Shown here: positions 19,629 to 26,666 of the stretch, piece after piece | How positions within the stretch are numbered: position 1 is the first letter of the stretch | How the letters are laid out: each line of letters begins with the position of its first letter | Assembly: GCF_004684905.1 (NCBI RefSeq) | Contig: NZ_SRJC01000001.1 | Coordinates: 1,178,001 to 1,242,000 of the forward strand | Source of the DNA: Halobacillus salinus | GTDB lineage: Bacteria; Bacillota; Bacilli; Bacillales; Halobacillaceae | Length of the DNA: 64,000 bases | Reading direction: 5' to 3' | Notes under the pieces: model-generated | The model's database searches: none | What the model saw: the letters and a program-made list of their open reading frames with translations, nothing else | Told to the model about the DNA's origin: nothing | Translations under genes and position numbers: made by a program

Positions 19629-21320
19629 TTACTGCTGCATGGCACTGTCGATAATTCTCCATGCTTCTTTATTAGCAAATGATTTACTCCATGTTGCAAC
19701 CCCTGCTAAGTTATGTTCTTTCATCAGTTGTATTCGTGTCTGGAGAGAGGTTTTATCCTCCAACCAGATATAATACGTTTTGTTTTCTTCTTCATATGTC
19801 ACAACATTTTGTCCAGTGGATGATTCAAACTCAGGTTCAATCTTACGGTCCGCCATCCACTTCTTCGCCTCTTCCATCGTCATAGACTCTGATGACACGT
19901 CCGTTTCCCGATTATCTAATTTTGTTACTGTCCATAACCTCGTATAAAGAGGAATGCCAAGGAGGACTTTGTCGTTCGGTACGAGTTCTAATAGATTGTT
20001 CATATTCTCCCGCACCCAGGGAAGGCTTGCTACACTTCCGGGATTTGGTGAATTAGCCCAATGTTCATCATACGCCATAACCATCATATAATCGGATGCA
20101 TCTGCAAGTTGTTCGTGTTCAAGGAACTGCGACCACCTTTCGCTGCCATCAGGAAAAGCTACGTCGACACTAACAACCAGCCCCGCTTGGTGAGCAAGAG
20201 GGGTGAATTCGCGGACAAATTGAGTAAACAATGGACCATCATCCAAATAGACATTTTCAAAGTCAATATTGATGCCATCCAAGTTATAGACCCTCGAGTA
20301 ATCCAGCAGCTGTCTGATCACATCTTGTCTCTTCTCGAAAGAGGACAAGACTTGTTTCGTTAGATCAGGATCGAAGCTGTTTGAAAAAAGCGCCCAAACA
20401 TCTATACCATTCTCGTGAGCAGAGTCAACGTACTCTTTCTTGGCGTAGTTCTCAATATTTCCTTCTCCGTCTATAAGATGGAACCAAGTAGGTGACAGAA
20501 CATCGATCCCACGTTCCGGCTTCACTTCAGTAGGAGTAGCATCAGAGTTGTAGAAAGCATCCCACGCCACGTGAATTGGCTCGTCGATTTCATGAATGTC
20601 TCGGCGCTTTTGCTTCTCGGTTTTAGAGTCTACCTTTTGCGACTTCAGATTCTCAACAGAATCTTTAGGAAGGTATCCTATCGTCCCGTTCTCCGACAAG
20701 GCGTGGAAAAAACGTCCTTCTTCTCCTATAATATAAACCTTGTCACCAGGTTCTAAATTGATATAATAAGGAGACATCACGGATGGACTTTTTCTTAGAT
20801 TTGTCTGATAGTCTTCTGAACTAGATTTGATTTCCCCCATTTTCTTGTTACTGCCATTTTCATAGAAGACCAAAGCATGCTTCGTCCTATGTAAATAAAC
20901 AGGATACACTTGTTCTAACCAACTCACTGCAAGAAAGAGTTGATTATTTTCAGATTTGGTAACAGGAAAATGGAGAGAACGTTCTTTCTGGTTCATGAAG
21001 TACTTCAATTCATCGGTAGGTAATTGGTACACATTTTCCGGCATGGTGACGATGACTGACTGTGATGCTTCATCGTACACAATATTCGAATCGACCTTCT
21101 CTTTAATGAAAGAAAAAGGTACATAAGACTGTCGATCAAAAGTGGTGACTGCGGCACCTTCCACGACTTCATTCTGATAGATGATAGAGGTGCTACCGTT
21201 AATCCCCACTACTTTTTCACTTGAAGGAAAAGGATAAAGAGTGGCGACTACTATGCCTGCGATCACCAAAAAGGTCAGAATGCCGATGAGGAAGATGGCC
21301 TTTAATTTCTTCTTTTTCAT
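19629..21320 (-). CDS. Glycoside hydrolase family 18 protein with N-terminal anchor and SH3-like domain
   Basis: 563-aa surface enzyme. One membrane anchor covers residues 6-30 after KKKK. Next come a copper-amine-oxidase-N-like stress domain (about 40-150), a bacterial SH3-like segment (SPYYINLEPGDKVYIIGEEGRFFHALSENGTIGYLP, about 175-220), and a GH18 barrel whose catalytic motif DGINIDFENV (catalytic Glu) lies near residue 350. Such proteins (YdhD/YaaH/YvbX group) act on peptidoglycan or chitin-like sugars, some of them in spore cortex lysis. Here the anchor replaces LysM repeats. It is absent from this place in B. subtilis. Substrate is not determinable. Confidence 0.82.
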   Translation of the reverse strand: MKKKKLKAIFLIGILTFLVIAGIVVATLYPFPSSEKVVGINGSTSIIYQNEVVEGAAVTTFDRQSYVPFSFIKEKVDSNIVYDEASQSVIVTMPENVYQLPTDELKYFMNQKERSLHFPVTKSENNQLFLAVSWLEQVYPVYLHRTKHALVFYENGSNKKMGEIKSSSEDYQTNLRKSPSVMSPYYINLEPGDKVYIIGEEGRFFHALSENGTIGYLPKDSVENLKSQKVDSKTEKQKRRDIHEIDEPIHVAWDAFYNSDATPTEVKPERGIDVLSPTWFHLIDGEGNIENYAKKEYVDSAHENGIDVWALFSNSFDPDLTKQVLSSFEKRQDVIRQLLDYSRVYNLDGINIDFENVYLDDGPLFTQFVREFTPLAHQAGLVVSVDVAFPDGSERWSQFLEHEQLADASDYMMVMAYDEHWANSPNPGSVASLPWVRENMNNLLELVPNDKVLLGIPLYTRLWTVTKLDNRETDVSSESMTMEEAKKWMADRKIEPEFESSTGQNVVTYEEENKTYYIWLEDKTSLQTRIQLMKEHNLAGVATWSKSFANKEAWRIIDSAMQQ

Positions 21321-21462
21321 AACATCTCTCCCTGTCCAATCATACCGAATGTTGTAGAAAAAATAAATCGGAAAGCGGCTCTATTTCTTTGCTGGAATGC
21401 AGTTCTTTCCTTTCATATCTCGTGATAAACTAAAAATAAGACAAGAAGGAGTTGAGACAAAC

Positions 21463-22044
21463 ATGGAATATCTAATATATGGACTTATCGCTTATCTACT
21501 AGGATCCATTCCATCTGGACTCATTGTTGGGAAAATCGGATACAACACGGATATCCGTGAACATGGAAGCGGAAATTTAGGTGGGACAAACACTTTTCGC
21601 GTTCTTGGCGTCAAAGCTGGGATTATCGTTACCTTATCCGATATATTGAAAGGAACATTGGCAGCTTCCTTACCTTATCTATTAGGGGCAGATGTCATTA
21701 CCCTTGTCATTGGAATATTCGCCGTCATCGGTCATATGTATCCTGTATTTGCCGGTTTCAAAGGCGGGAAGGCTGTGGCGACATCAGGAGGGGTGGTCCT
21801 CGGTGTGAACCCACTCGTTTTTGCCGTTTTGCTCCTCACATTCTTTGTTGTACTTTATTTGAGCAAATACGTATCCCTTGCTTCTATGCTAAGTGGTGTT
21901 GTTGGCATCATCGCGACATTGGTCGTTCAGGATTACTTATTGACCATAATCATTGCACTATTTACTCTTTTCGTCATCTATAGGCACCGAGCCAATATCA
22001 AACGAATTATGAATAAGACAGAACCCAAAATCACCTGGATGTAA
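21463..22044 (+). CDS. plsY: Glycerol-3-phosphate acyltransferase PlsY
   Basis: Membrane enzyme that moves the acyl group from acyl-phosphate to glycerol-3-phosphate, the first step of phospholipid synthesis. It carries the three known motifs: [36 protein letters not shown], the [20 protein letters not shown] loop, and a C-terminal [10 protein letters not shown]. Five to six helices. ATG at 21463 gives 193 aa, the exact length of B. subtilis PlsY; the longer frame adds 22 unsupported residues. AGAAGGAG lies 12 bases upstream. It has a strong terminator. Confidence 0.93.
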   Translation: MEYLIYGLIAYLLGSIPSGLIVGKIGYNTDIREHGSGNLGGTNTFRVLGVKAGIIVTLSDILKGTLAASLPYLLGADVITLVIGIFAVIGHMYPVFAGFKGGKAVATSGGVVLGVNPLVFAVLLLTFFVVLYLSKYVSLASMLSGVVGIIATLVVQDYLLTIIIALFTLFVIYRHRANIKRIMNKTEPKITWM

Positions 22045-22050
22045 TACAAC

Positions 22051-22082
22051 GGCCTGTGTACATTGATACACAGGCCTCTTTG
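22051..22082 (+). terminator. Terminator after plsY
   Basis: Perfect 10-bp stem GGCCTGTGTA / TACACAGGCC followed by TCTTT. Confidence 0.88.
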
Positions 22083-22213
22083 GTGGATAGAAACGACAAA
22101 ACTTTACAGAATAAGCTCAAAGTAGCACATCTTCTGAGTCAAACGATTGTATATAAGGATTTACATATTATATACTTTACACATAGAAAAAAGGCCTGAA
22201 AGGAGTCTTTGTT

Positions 22214-23146
22214 ATGAACAAAACAGAACTACAGCAAAACAAATCACTACCTTCTAAGCAAGAACGTCATAAATTATTCGGCTCAGTGGAACCAGGTCCA
22301 CGAACAAAGCCGATCGATAAAAATAAAATGGCAGACTTACAAAATTCCAAAAAGGATTTTCTATTTGATATCGACATGGTCGGGATCTCGAATGTTAAAC
22401 ACCCTATTTCGATACCGAGCACGATGACACCAGAGATCCAAACAACTATAGGTACATTCTCATTCGGTTCATCCATCGCAAAAGGAAGCAAGGGCACGAA
22501 CATGAGCCGATTTACAGAACAGCTTGATAAATACCACCGGGAAGGCTTTGCCATTGATCTTACGACGCTAAAAACGTTCACCGAAGAATTAGCGGGCAGG
22601 CTGAAAGAATCAGACGCAGAAGTTGAAGTTAGTTTCCCATGGTTCTTTGAGCGAAAAGGACCCTACTCTGACCTTTCCGGCATGAACCATGCACACGCCA
22701 CGATCCGGGTCGAGTACGATGAAAAGACCGGGCATGACATTACCTGTACCCTGACTGGAACCATCACGACATTGTGCCCTTGCTCGAAAGAGATCAGTGA
22801 GTACAGTGCACACAACCAGCGTGGCAACGTTACAATGTCAGTGAAGTTAACCGATGACTTTGACGAGCAGAAGACAGACTGGAAAGCAGCTCTCCTGGAA
22901 GCGGCTGAGAGCAATGCAAGTGCACGTATCCATCCAGTATTGAAGCGTCCAGATGAAAAGATGGTGACCGAACAAGCCTATGAGAACCCTAGGTTTGTTG
23001 AAGATATCGTCCGTCTCGTTGCAGCCGACTTGTATGAATATGATTTCGTCGAAGCTTTTGAAGTAACTTGCCGAAACGAAGAGTCTATTCACCTGCACGA
23101 TGCAGTAGCATCTCTCAGCTATGATAAGAAGCAGGAACTGAAGTAA
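22214..23146 (+). CDS. folE2: GTP cyclohydrolase FolE2 (type IB)
   Basis: First enzyme of folate (and queuosine) synthesis, GTP to dihydroneopterin triphosphate, in the zinc-independent COG1469 form. Family marks are GISNVKHPISIP, TFSFGSSIAKGSKGTNMSRF, and the metal-binding Cys/His region TLCPCSKEISEYSAHNQRG; it ends in ESIHLHDAVA. Length 310 aa is usual. The AAAGGAG site lies 10 bases before ATG 22214. In B. subtilis folE2 is induced by zinc starvation through Zur; I looked for a Zur box in 22083-22213 and saw none. yidD follows after 3 bases. Confidence 0.93.
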   Translation: MNKTELQQNKSLPSKQERHKLFGSVEPGPRTKPIDKNKMADLQNSKKDFLFDIDMVGISNVKHPISIPSTMTPEIQTTIGTFSFGSSIAKGSKGTNMSRFTEQLDKYHREGFAIDLTTLKTFTEELAGRLKESDAEVEVSFPWFFERKGPYSDLSGMNHAHATIRVEYDEKTGHDITCTLTGTITTLCPCSKEISEYSAHNQRGNVTMSVKLTDDFDEQKTDWKAALLEAAESNASARIHPVLKRPDEKMVTEQAYENPRFVEDIVRLVAADLYEYDFVEAFEVTCRNEESIHLHDAVASLSYDKKQELK

Positions 23147-23149
23147 CAC

Positions 23150-23377
23150 ATGAAGGACGTCATGATTGCCTTGATCCGGTTTTATCAAAAAGGCATCAGC
23201 CCTTTCTTCCCCCCCAGTTGCCGGTTTCAACCGACATGCTCAGCTTACGGGTTGGAAGCTTTCCAACGTTTCGGATTTTTCAAAGGGTTTTATTTAACGA
23301 CGAAGCGGATCCTAAAGTGCCATCCATTCCACCCGGGTGGGTTCGATCCTGTACCAAATAAGAAAGAAAATCACTAA
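23150..23377 (+). CDS. yidD: Membrane protein insertion efficiency factor YidD
   Basis: 75-aa protein with the full family signature: [32 protein letters not shown] ... [13 protein letters not shown]. The conserved cysteines ([19 protein letters not shown]) are present. YidD helps YidC insert membrane proteins. It is unusual here as the second gene of a folE2 transcription unit, 3 bases downstream and without a distinct promoter. Confidence 0.9.
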   Translation: MKDVMIALIRFYQKGISPFFPPSCRFQPTCSAYGLEAFQRFGFFKGFYLTTKRILKCHPFHPGGFDPVPNKKENH

Positions 23378-23379
23378 CT

Positions 23380-23410
23380 GCATCCTGGGCTCTCTCAGGG
23401 TGCTTTTTCA
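23380..23410 (+). terminator. Terminator after yidD
   Basis: Stem GCATCCTG / CAGGGTGC followed by TTTTTC. Confidence 0.8.
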
Positions 23411-23473
23411 TAAAATGTTTACCATCCTAGGTTAACGGTAAAACGATTCGTAAACGAATTAGGAGTTGATACA

Positions 23474-23767
23474 ATGAATTTAACAGTCACTGAAGAAGCA
23501 GCAAAATGGTATGAAGAAGAACTTGATGTAACAAATAAAACGAGCCTCCGCTTTTATGTCCGCTACGGAGGAGTTGGCGGGCTGCAGCCTGGCTTTTCAT
23601 TAGGTATTAAATTCGAAGAACCACAAGAACCACTCGTCCAAACCGAGGTCGGTAACATCACATTCTTCATTGAAGAAGACGATGAATGGTATTTCGCAGA
23701 CCACTCCCTTCAAGTTGAGTTGAATGAAAAATGGGACGAGCCGGATTTTCAATACGACTCAGAATAA
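23474..23767 (+). CDS. yneR: HesB/IscA-like protein (YneR family)
   Basis: 97-aa protein of the HesB-like fold, starting MNLTVTEEAAKWYEEELDV and containing VRYGGVGGLQPGFSLGIKF and FFIEEDDEWYFADHSLQVELN. The metal-binding cysteines of IscA/SufA are missing, as in the YneR/YfhF subgroup, so a cluster scaffold role is doubtful. It has a good AGGAG site and stands upstream of the pirin gene. In B. subtilis yneR lies between yneQ and plsY; here it lies on the other side of plsY, so the block is rearranged. Confidence 0.8.
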   Translation: MNLTVTEEAAKWYEEELDVTNKTSLRFYVRYGGVGGLQPGFSLGIKFEEPQEPLVQTEVGNITFFIEEDDEWYFADHSLQVELNEKWDEPDFQYDSE

Positions 23768-23797
23768 TTCTGTAATACCAAAGTAAGGAGGCAAAGC

Positions 23798-24661
23798 ATG
23801 AGTAATCGTTTAGAAAGAGATGTAAAAAATTCATGGACGGTAGAATATGAAGAAATGCCGTTTCCATCCGTTCAAAAAGGTTGGGTGCTTCCTGTAGATC
23901 GTTGGAAAGATTTCGATCCCTTTATTTTGATGGCGGAAGATTGGTTCAAGCGAGGCACCTTCCCGGATCACCCCCATCGTGGGTTCCAAACCGTTACGTA
24001 TGTAATTGATGGACGTCTCGAACACATTGATAACGGAGGCGGTCGTGATATTCTAGAGCCAGGTGATGTGCAATACATGAATGCAGGCTGGGCTGCTAGA
24101 CACGCAGAAGACGGTGTGGAGAATGATATTGCACACACGCTTCAACTATGGTTGAACCTTCCAAAAAACAAACGAGACACGGAAACGATGTATCAAAACG
24201 TATATAATGAGAACGCTCCTGTAGTCTCCTTTTCTGGTGGGCAGATAAAAGTTTTTTCAGGAAACATCGCAGGCGTAGAAGGGCCGATGAAATCAATTGT
24301 ACCTTTCACGTTATCAGAGATTGAGTTGTCAGAGGGCGCAGACTATACATTACAGCTTCCAGAGAATCATAATGCATTTCTTTATGTTTTAAGAGGTTCA
24401 GTGAATGTTGGCACATCACAAAAAACTCTCAAAAAGCATGATGTCTCTACCTTGACATATAAAGACGAAGGAAATCCTGATCAACTTAGTGATATATCGC
24501 TTTCGTCTAACCACCGCCGTACCAAGCTATTAGTCTATTCGGGAGAACCTATTCGGGAGGAAATCGTTCCGTACGGACCTTTCGTCATGAATTCCATGGA
24601 TGAGATCAAAGAAGCGTTCCGCGACTTTCACGCAGGTAAGTTCGGTCCGCCCGCTGAATAA
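23798..24661 (+). CDS. Pirin family protein
   Basis: 287-aa bicupin. The N-terminal cupin shows the metal ligands and pirin signature in FPDHPHRGFQTVTYVIDGRLEHIDNGG and PGDVQYMNAGWAARHAE; the C-terminal half is a second cupin (NHNAFLYVLRGSVNVG) ending with the conserved EEIVPYGPFVMNSMDEIKEAFRDFHAGKFG. Pirins include quercetinases and redox-sensing co-regulators; the specific role is unknown. AAGGAGG precedes ATG 23798. It forms a probable unit with the ferredoxin gene 19 bases downstream. Confidence 0.88.
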   Translation: MSNRLERDVKNSWTVEYEEMPFPSVQKGWVLPVDRWKDFDPFILMAEDWFKRGTFPDHPHRGFQTVTYVIDGRLEHIDNGGGRDILEPGDVQYMNAGWAARHAEDGVENDIAHTLQLWLNLPKNKRDTETMYQNVYNENAPVVSFSGGQIKVFSGNIAGVEGPMKSIVPFTLSEIELSEGADYTLQLPENHNAFLYVLRGSVNVGTSQKTLKKHDVSTLTYKDEGNPDQLSDISLSSNHRRTKLLVYSGEPIREEIVPYGPFVMNSMDEIKEAFRDFHAGKFGPPAE

Positions 24662-24680
24662 ATTTTAGGAGGTAGAAATT

Positions 24681-24920
24681 ATGGCCTTTGTTATTACTAG
24701 TCCTTGTAAAGGAGAACAAGCTGGAGAGTGTGTAGATGTTTGTCCAGTGGATTGTATTGAAAAAGGTGAAGATCAATTTTATATAGATCCTGAAGTATGC
24801 ATCGACTGTGGTGCATGCGTCTCGGTCTGCCCTGTTGATGCTATTGTCGAAGAATATGAAATGACACCAGAACAAGAACCTTATTTAGAAAAAGCAGAGA
24901 AATTCTTCGGTCATATGTAA
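24681..24920 (+). CDS. Ferredoxin, Bacillus 7Fe/8Fe type
   Basis: 79-aa small iron-sulfur electron carrier. The first cluster ligands are SPCKGEQAGECVDVCPVDCI; the second are CIDCGACVSVCPVDAI. The spacing C-x7-C-x3-C resembles the 3Fe/4Fe ferredoxins of bacilli, where the first cluster is 3Fe-4S; the second is a standard 4Fe-4S motif. The C-terminal helix is acidic. AGGAGG precedes the ATG and a terminator follows. Partner enzymes are not evident nearby. Confidence 0.92.
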   Translation: MAFVITSPCKGEQAGECVDVCPVDCIEKGEDQFYIDPEVCIDCGACVSVCPVDAIVEEYEMTPEQEPYLEKAEKFFGHM

Positions 24921-24960
24921 TAAGGCTTGGCCAATCCAGTGATGGGTTGGCCTTATTCTT
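24920..24960 (+). terminator. Terminator after the ferredoxin gene
   Basis: GGCCAATCC pairs with GGGTTGGCC around AGTGAT, extended by AATAAGG/CCTTATT with offset; T-rich tail. Confidence 0.75.
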
Positions 24961-25101
24961 TGCTGATTCTCTTATTGATTGTTTTTTTTTATTACAGTTC
25001 GGAGTTGCTACTAAGTTTGAAGTGGAAGGTCCTGCTGAAAAATGAATTCATCTTGTTATGGTTCTTCGCTGTTTTTCGACAGCCATTTGATACCTTTCCT
25101 C

Positions 25102-25893
25102 TCAGCCTCTCCCTAATGGATATCCTAGTTCTCCCTCTAGAAGTCGTAGCAGTTCTGCTTTCAATGCCAAAATCTCACCTTCACTTAAAAAGTACATCCT
25201 TCTCTTAAAAGACCTTAACCAAATATGATGAACAGTTGACCGGAAAGGTTCACCAAACTGTTCTGCTGCCCATCTCCCTCCTTCTTCCTTCGACAAATAT
25301 TTTCCTTCCTTCAAATAGCTATATAGCCGTACGGCATTCAATACTGCATTGTTGGGATTATCGCCGATTGTCTTTAAAGATTGTAACGTGTCATCGACCA
25401 CAGACGACAAAAAATCGGCTTCTGGAATGGATGGAAACACTTCTTTTATCTCCGGTCCAGATACTCTTACTCCTCTTTGTCTCACCATCGTGACATGAGC
25501 CGCCAAATCTCCATCCACTCCTACCGGACAGAACGACGTTCTAGTTAGTAAAAGCTCATCCCGCCAAGCTTCACTGAAATGAAATTCATAAGTGCTTGGA
25601 TGCGACCAACTCCTGAGGCTCTCCTTTGTGATTATACTGATTTCAATAGGATACGGACTATCCGATAGACCGAGGAAAAAGTTTGTAAGCTCTTTTCTCT
25701 GGTTGTCGTTCAGTGAATCAATTGTTACAACAAGCACATCGATATCACTTCTATCCGGTACGAAGCCAGTTGTAACGGCTGAACCGTGGATATACAATCC
25801 GACAAATTGATCCGAAAGTAAACGTCTAATTGCATCTTCAATAGGTTGTACCACAGAACGGATCATACTTGGTACTGGTAAGCAAGGATCCAT
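25102..25893 (-). CDS. Nucleotidyltransferase of the AadA (aminoglycoside adenylyltransferase) type
   Basis: 263-aa protein with the polymerase-beta nucleotidyltransferase motif LYIHGSAVTTGFVPDRSDIDVLVV (GS-x11-SDxD, residues 34-57) and a C-terminal DUF4111-like helical domain with NAVLNAVRLYSYLKEGKYLSKEEGGRWAAEQ. The family adds AMP to streptomycin/spectinomycin, but many chromosomal members are uncharacterised. Good GGAGG before ATG 25893. The 141 bases between it and the convergent ferredoxin terminator hold no other gene. Not present here in B. subtilis, so likely a later insertion beside yneQ. Resistance cannot be inferred from sequence alone. Confidence 0.78.
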   Translation of the reverse strand: MDPCLPVPSMIRSVVQPIEDAIRRLLSDQFVGLYIHGSAVTTGFVPDRSDIDVLVVTIDSLNDNQRKELTNFFLGLSDSPYPIEISIITKESLRSWSHPSTYEFHFSEAWRDELLLTRTSFCPVGVDGDLAAHVTMVRQRGVRVSGPEIKEVFPSIPEADFLSSVVDDTLQSLKTIGDNPNNAVLNAVRLYSYLKEGKYLSKEEGGRWAAEQFGEPFRSTVHHIWLRSFKRRMYFLSEGEILALKAELLRLLEGELGYPLGRG

Positions 25894-25905
25894 GTGAACC
25901 TCCTA

Positions 25906-25937
25906 AAAAAATAAGGCGCTTTAAGAAGCGCCTTACT
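25906..25937 (-). terminator. Terminator after yneQ
   Basis: On the minus strand AAGGCGCTT / AAGCGCCTT with a four-base loop and a T7 run; overlaps the yneQ stop codon. Confidence 0.85.
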
Positions 25938-26241
25938 CGTGTCTAAGATTAAACCTTTCAATCTGATCTTTCTTGTTCTCTGCCTGCAAAATTCGGTATT
26001 GTGTATTTCCAAAAAGATCATAATGAGGGAAACGGGGATCACGGTGGATCCATTCAGGCTTTAATCCGTATTGTTTCCCCCACTCAATAAGTTTTGGAAC
26101 ATCAGAACAGCCGACCTTGGTCACAGTGTCACACCCTGGAAACCGATCATCCAGCCAAAAGTGAGTCAGGAAAGAGATATTCCCACTCTTCACATTTTCC
26201 TTCCAAGCTTTCAACTCTTCTCTCTTTAGCCCGAATGCCAT
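25933..26241 (-). CDS. yneQ: YneQ family protein of unknown function
   Basis: 102-aa soluble protein, MAFGLKREELKAWKENVKSG ... FLTHFWLDDRFPGCDTVTKVGC ... WGKQYGLKPEWIHRDPRFPHYDLFG. This is the small Bacillales family found beside yneP in B. subtilis. Conserved His/Asp/Trp residues (THFWLDDRFP, PHYDLFG) suggest a ligand or metal site, but no function is known to me. Its ATG overlaps the yneP stop (TAATG), so the two are translationally coupled. Confidence 0.82.
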   Translation of the reverse strand: MAFGLKREELKAWKENVKSGNISFLTHFWLDDRFPGCDTVTKVGCSDVPKLIEWGKQYGLKPEWIHRDPRFPHYDLFGNTQYRILQAENKKDQIERFNLRHE

Positions 26242-26666
26242 TAATTTTCATTCTCCATGGCTTTAAGGTAGGCTTCATGCCAATCAGGGAAGCTACGCCG
26301 GATCGAAACGGGGCGAAAATTATCTTTCTTTACAATCACATGCTTTGTCTTACCTGTAACCGCAATTTCGCCATCACCGTGAACTATTTCATAGCCATAC
26401 GTTACACGAAGTCCATCATACTCCTCTACCCACGTCTTGACTTGAGCATCCTCCCCATAACGAACAGGTGTTTTAAAGCTCATATTCGCATCGATAACAG
26501 GAGAAACAACACCCTGATTCTCAATTTCCGAGTATTTAAAACCTAGCGCATCGATAAAGGCTGTTCGACCGATTTCAAACCAGACAAGGTAATTAGCATG
26601 GTAAACAACGCCCATCATATCCGTTTCTTGATACCTTACTTGTATTGGTGTTTCGACTATTTTCAT
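26241..26666 (-). CDS. yneP: 4-hydroxybenzoyl-CoA thioesterase family protein (YneP)
   Basis: 141-aa hotdog-fold acyl-CoA thioesterase. The active-site motif is RYQETDMMGVVYHANYLVWFEIGRT with the catalytic Asp, as in YbgC/FcbC. It hydrolyses acyl-CoA; the natural substrate is unknown. ATG 26666 (MKIVETPIQ) is used because GGGAG lies 9 bases upstream. It overlaps the stop of the AAA gene upstream in ATGA fashion. Downstream it couples to yneQ, so the three genes form one operon. Confidence 0.88.
   Translation of the reverse strand: MKIVETPIQVRYQETDMMGVVYHANYLVWFEIGRTAFIDALGFKYSEIENQGVVSPVIDANMSFKTPVRYGEDAQVKTWVEEYDGLRVTYGYEIVHGDGEIAVTGKTKHVIVKKDNFRPVSIRRSFPDWHEAYLKAMENEN

Noticed and set aside
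22083..22213. Possible Zur box upstream of folE2
   Set aside because: I looked for the Zur dyad known from B. subtilis folE2 and found none with convincing symmetry.
24927..25208. Hydrophobic 93-codon forward frame after the ferredoxin gene
   Set aside because: It begins inside the ferredoxin terminator hairpin, has no ribosome site and its end overlaps the nucleotidyltransferase gene on the other strand; its hydrophobicity comes from a T-rich stretch.
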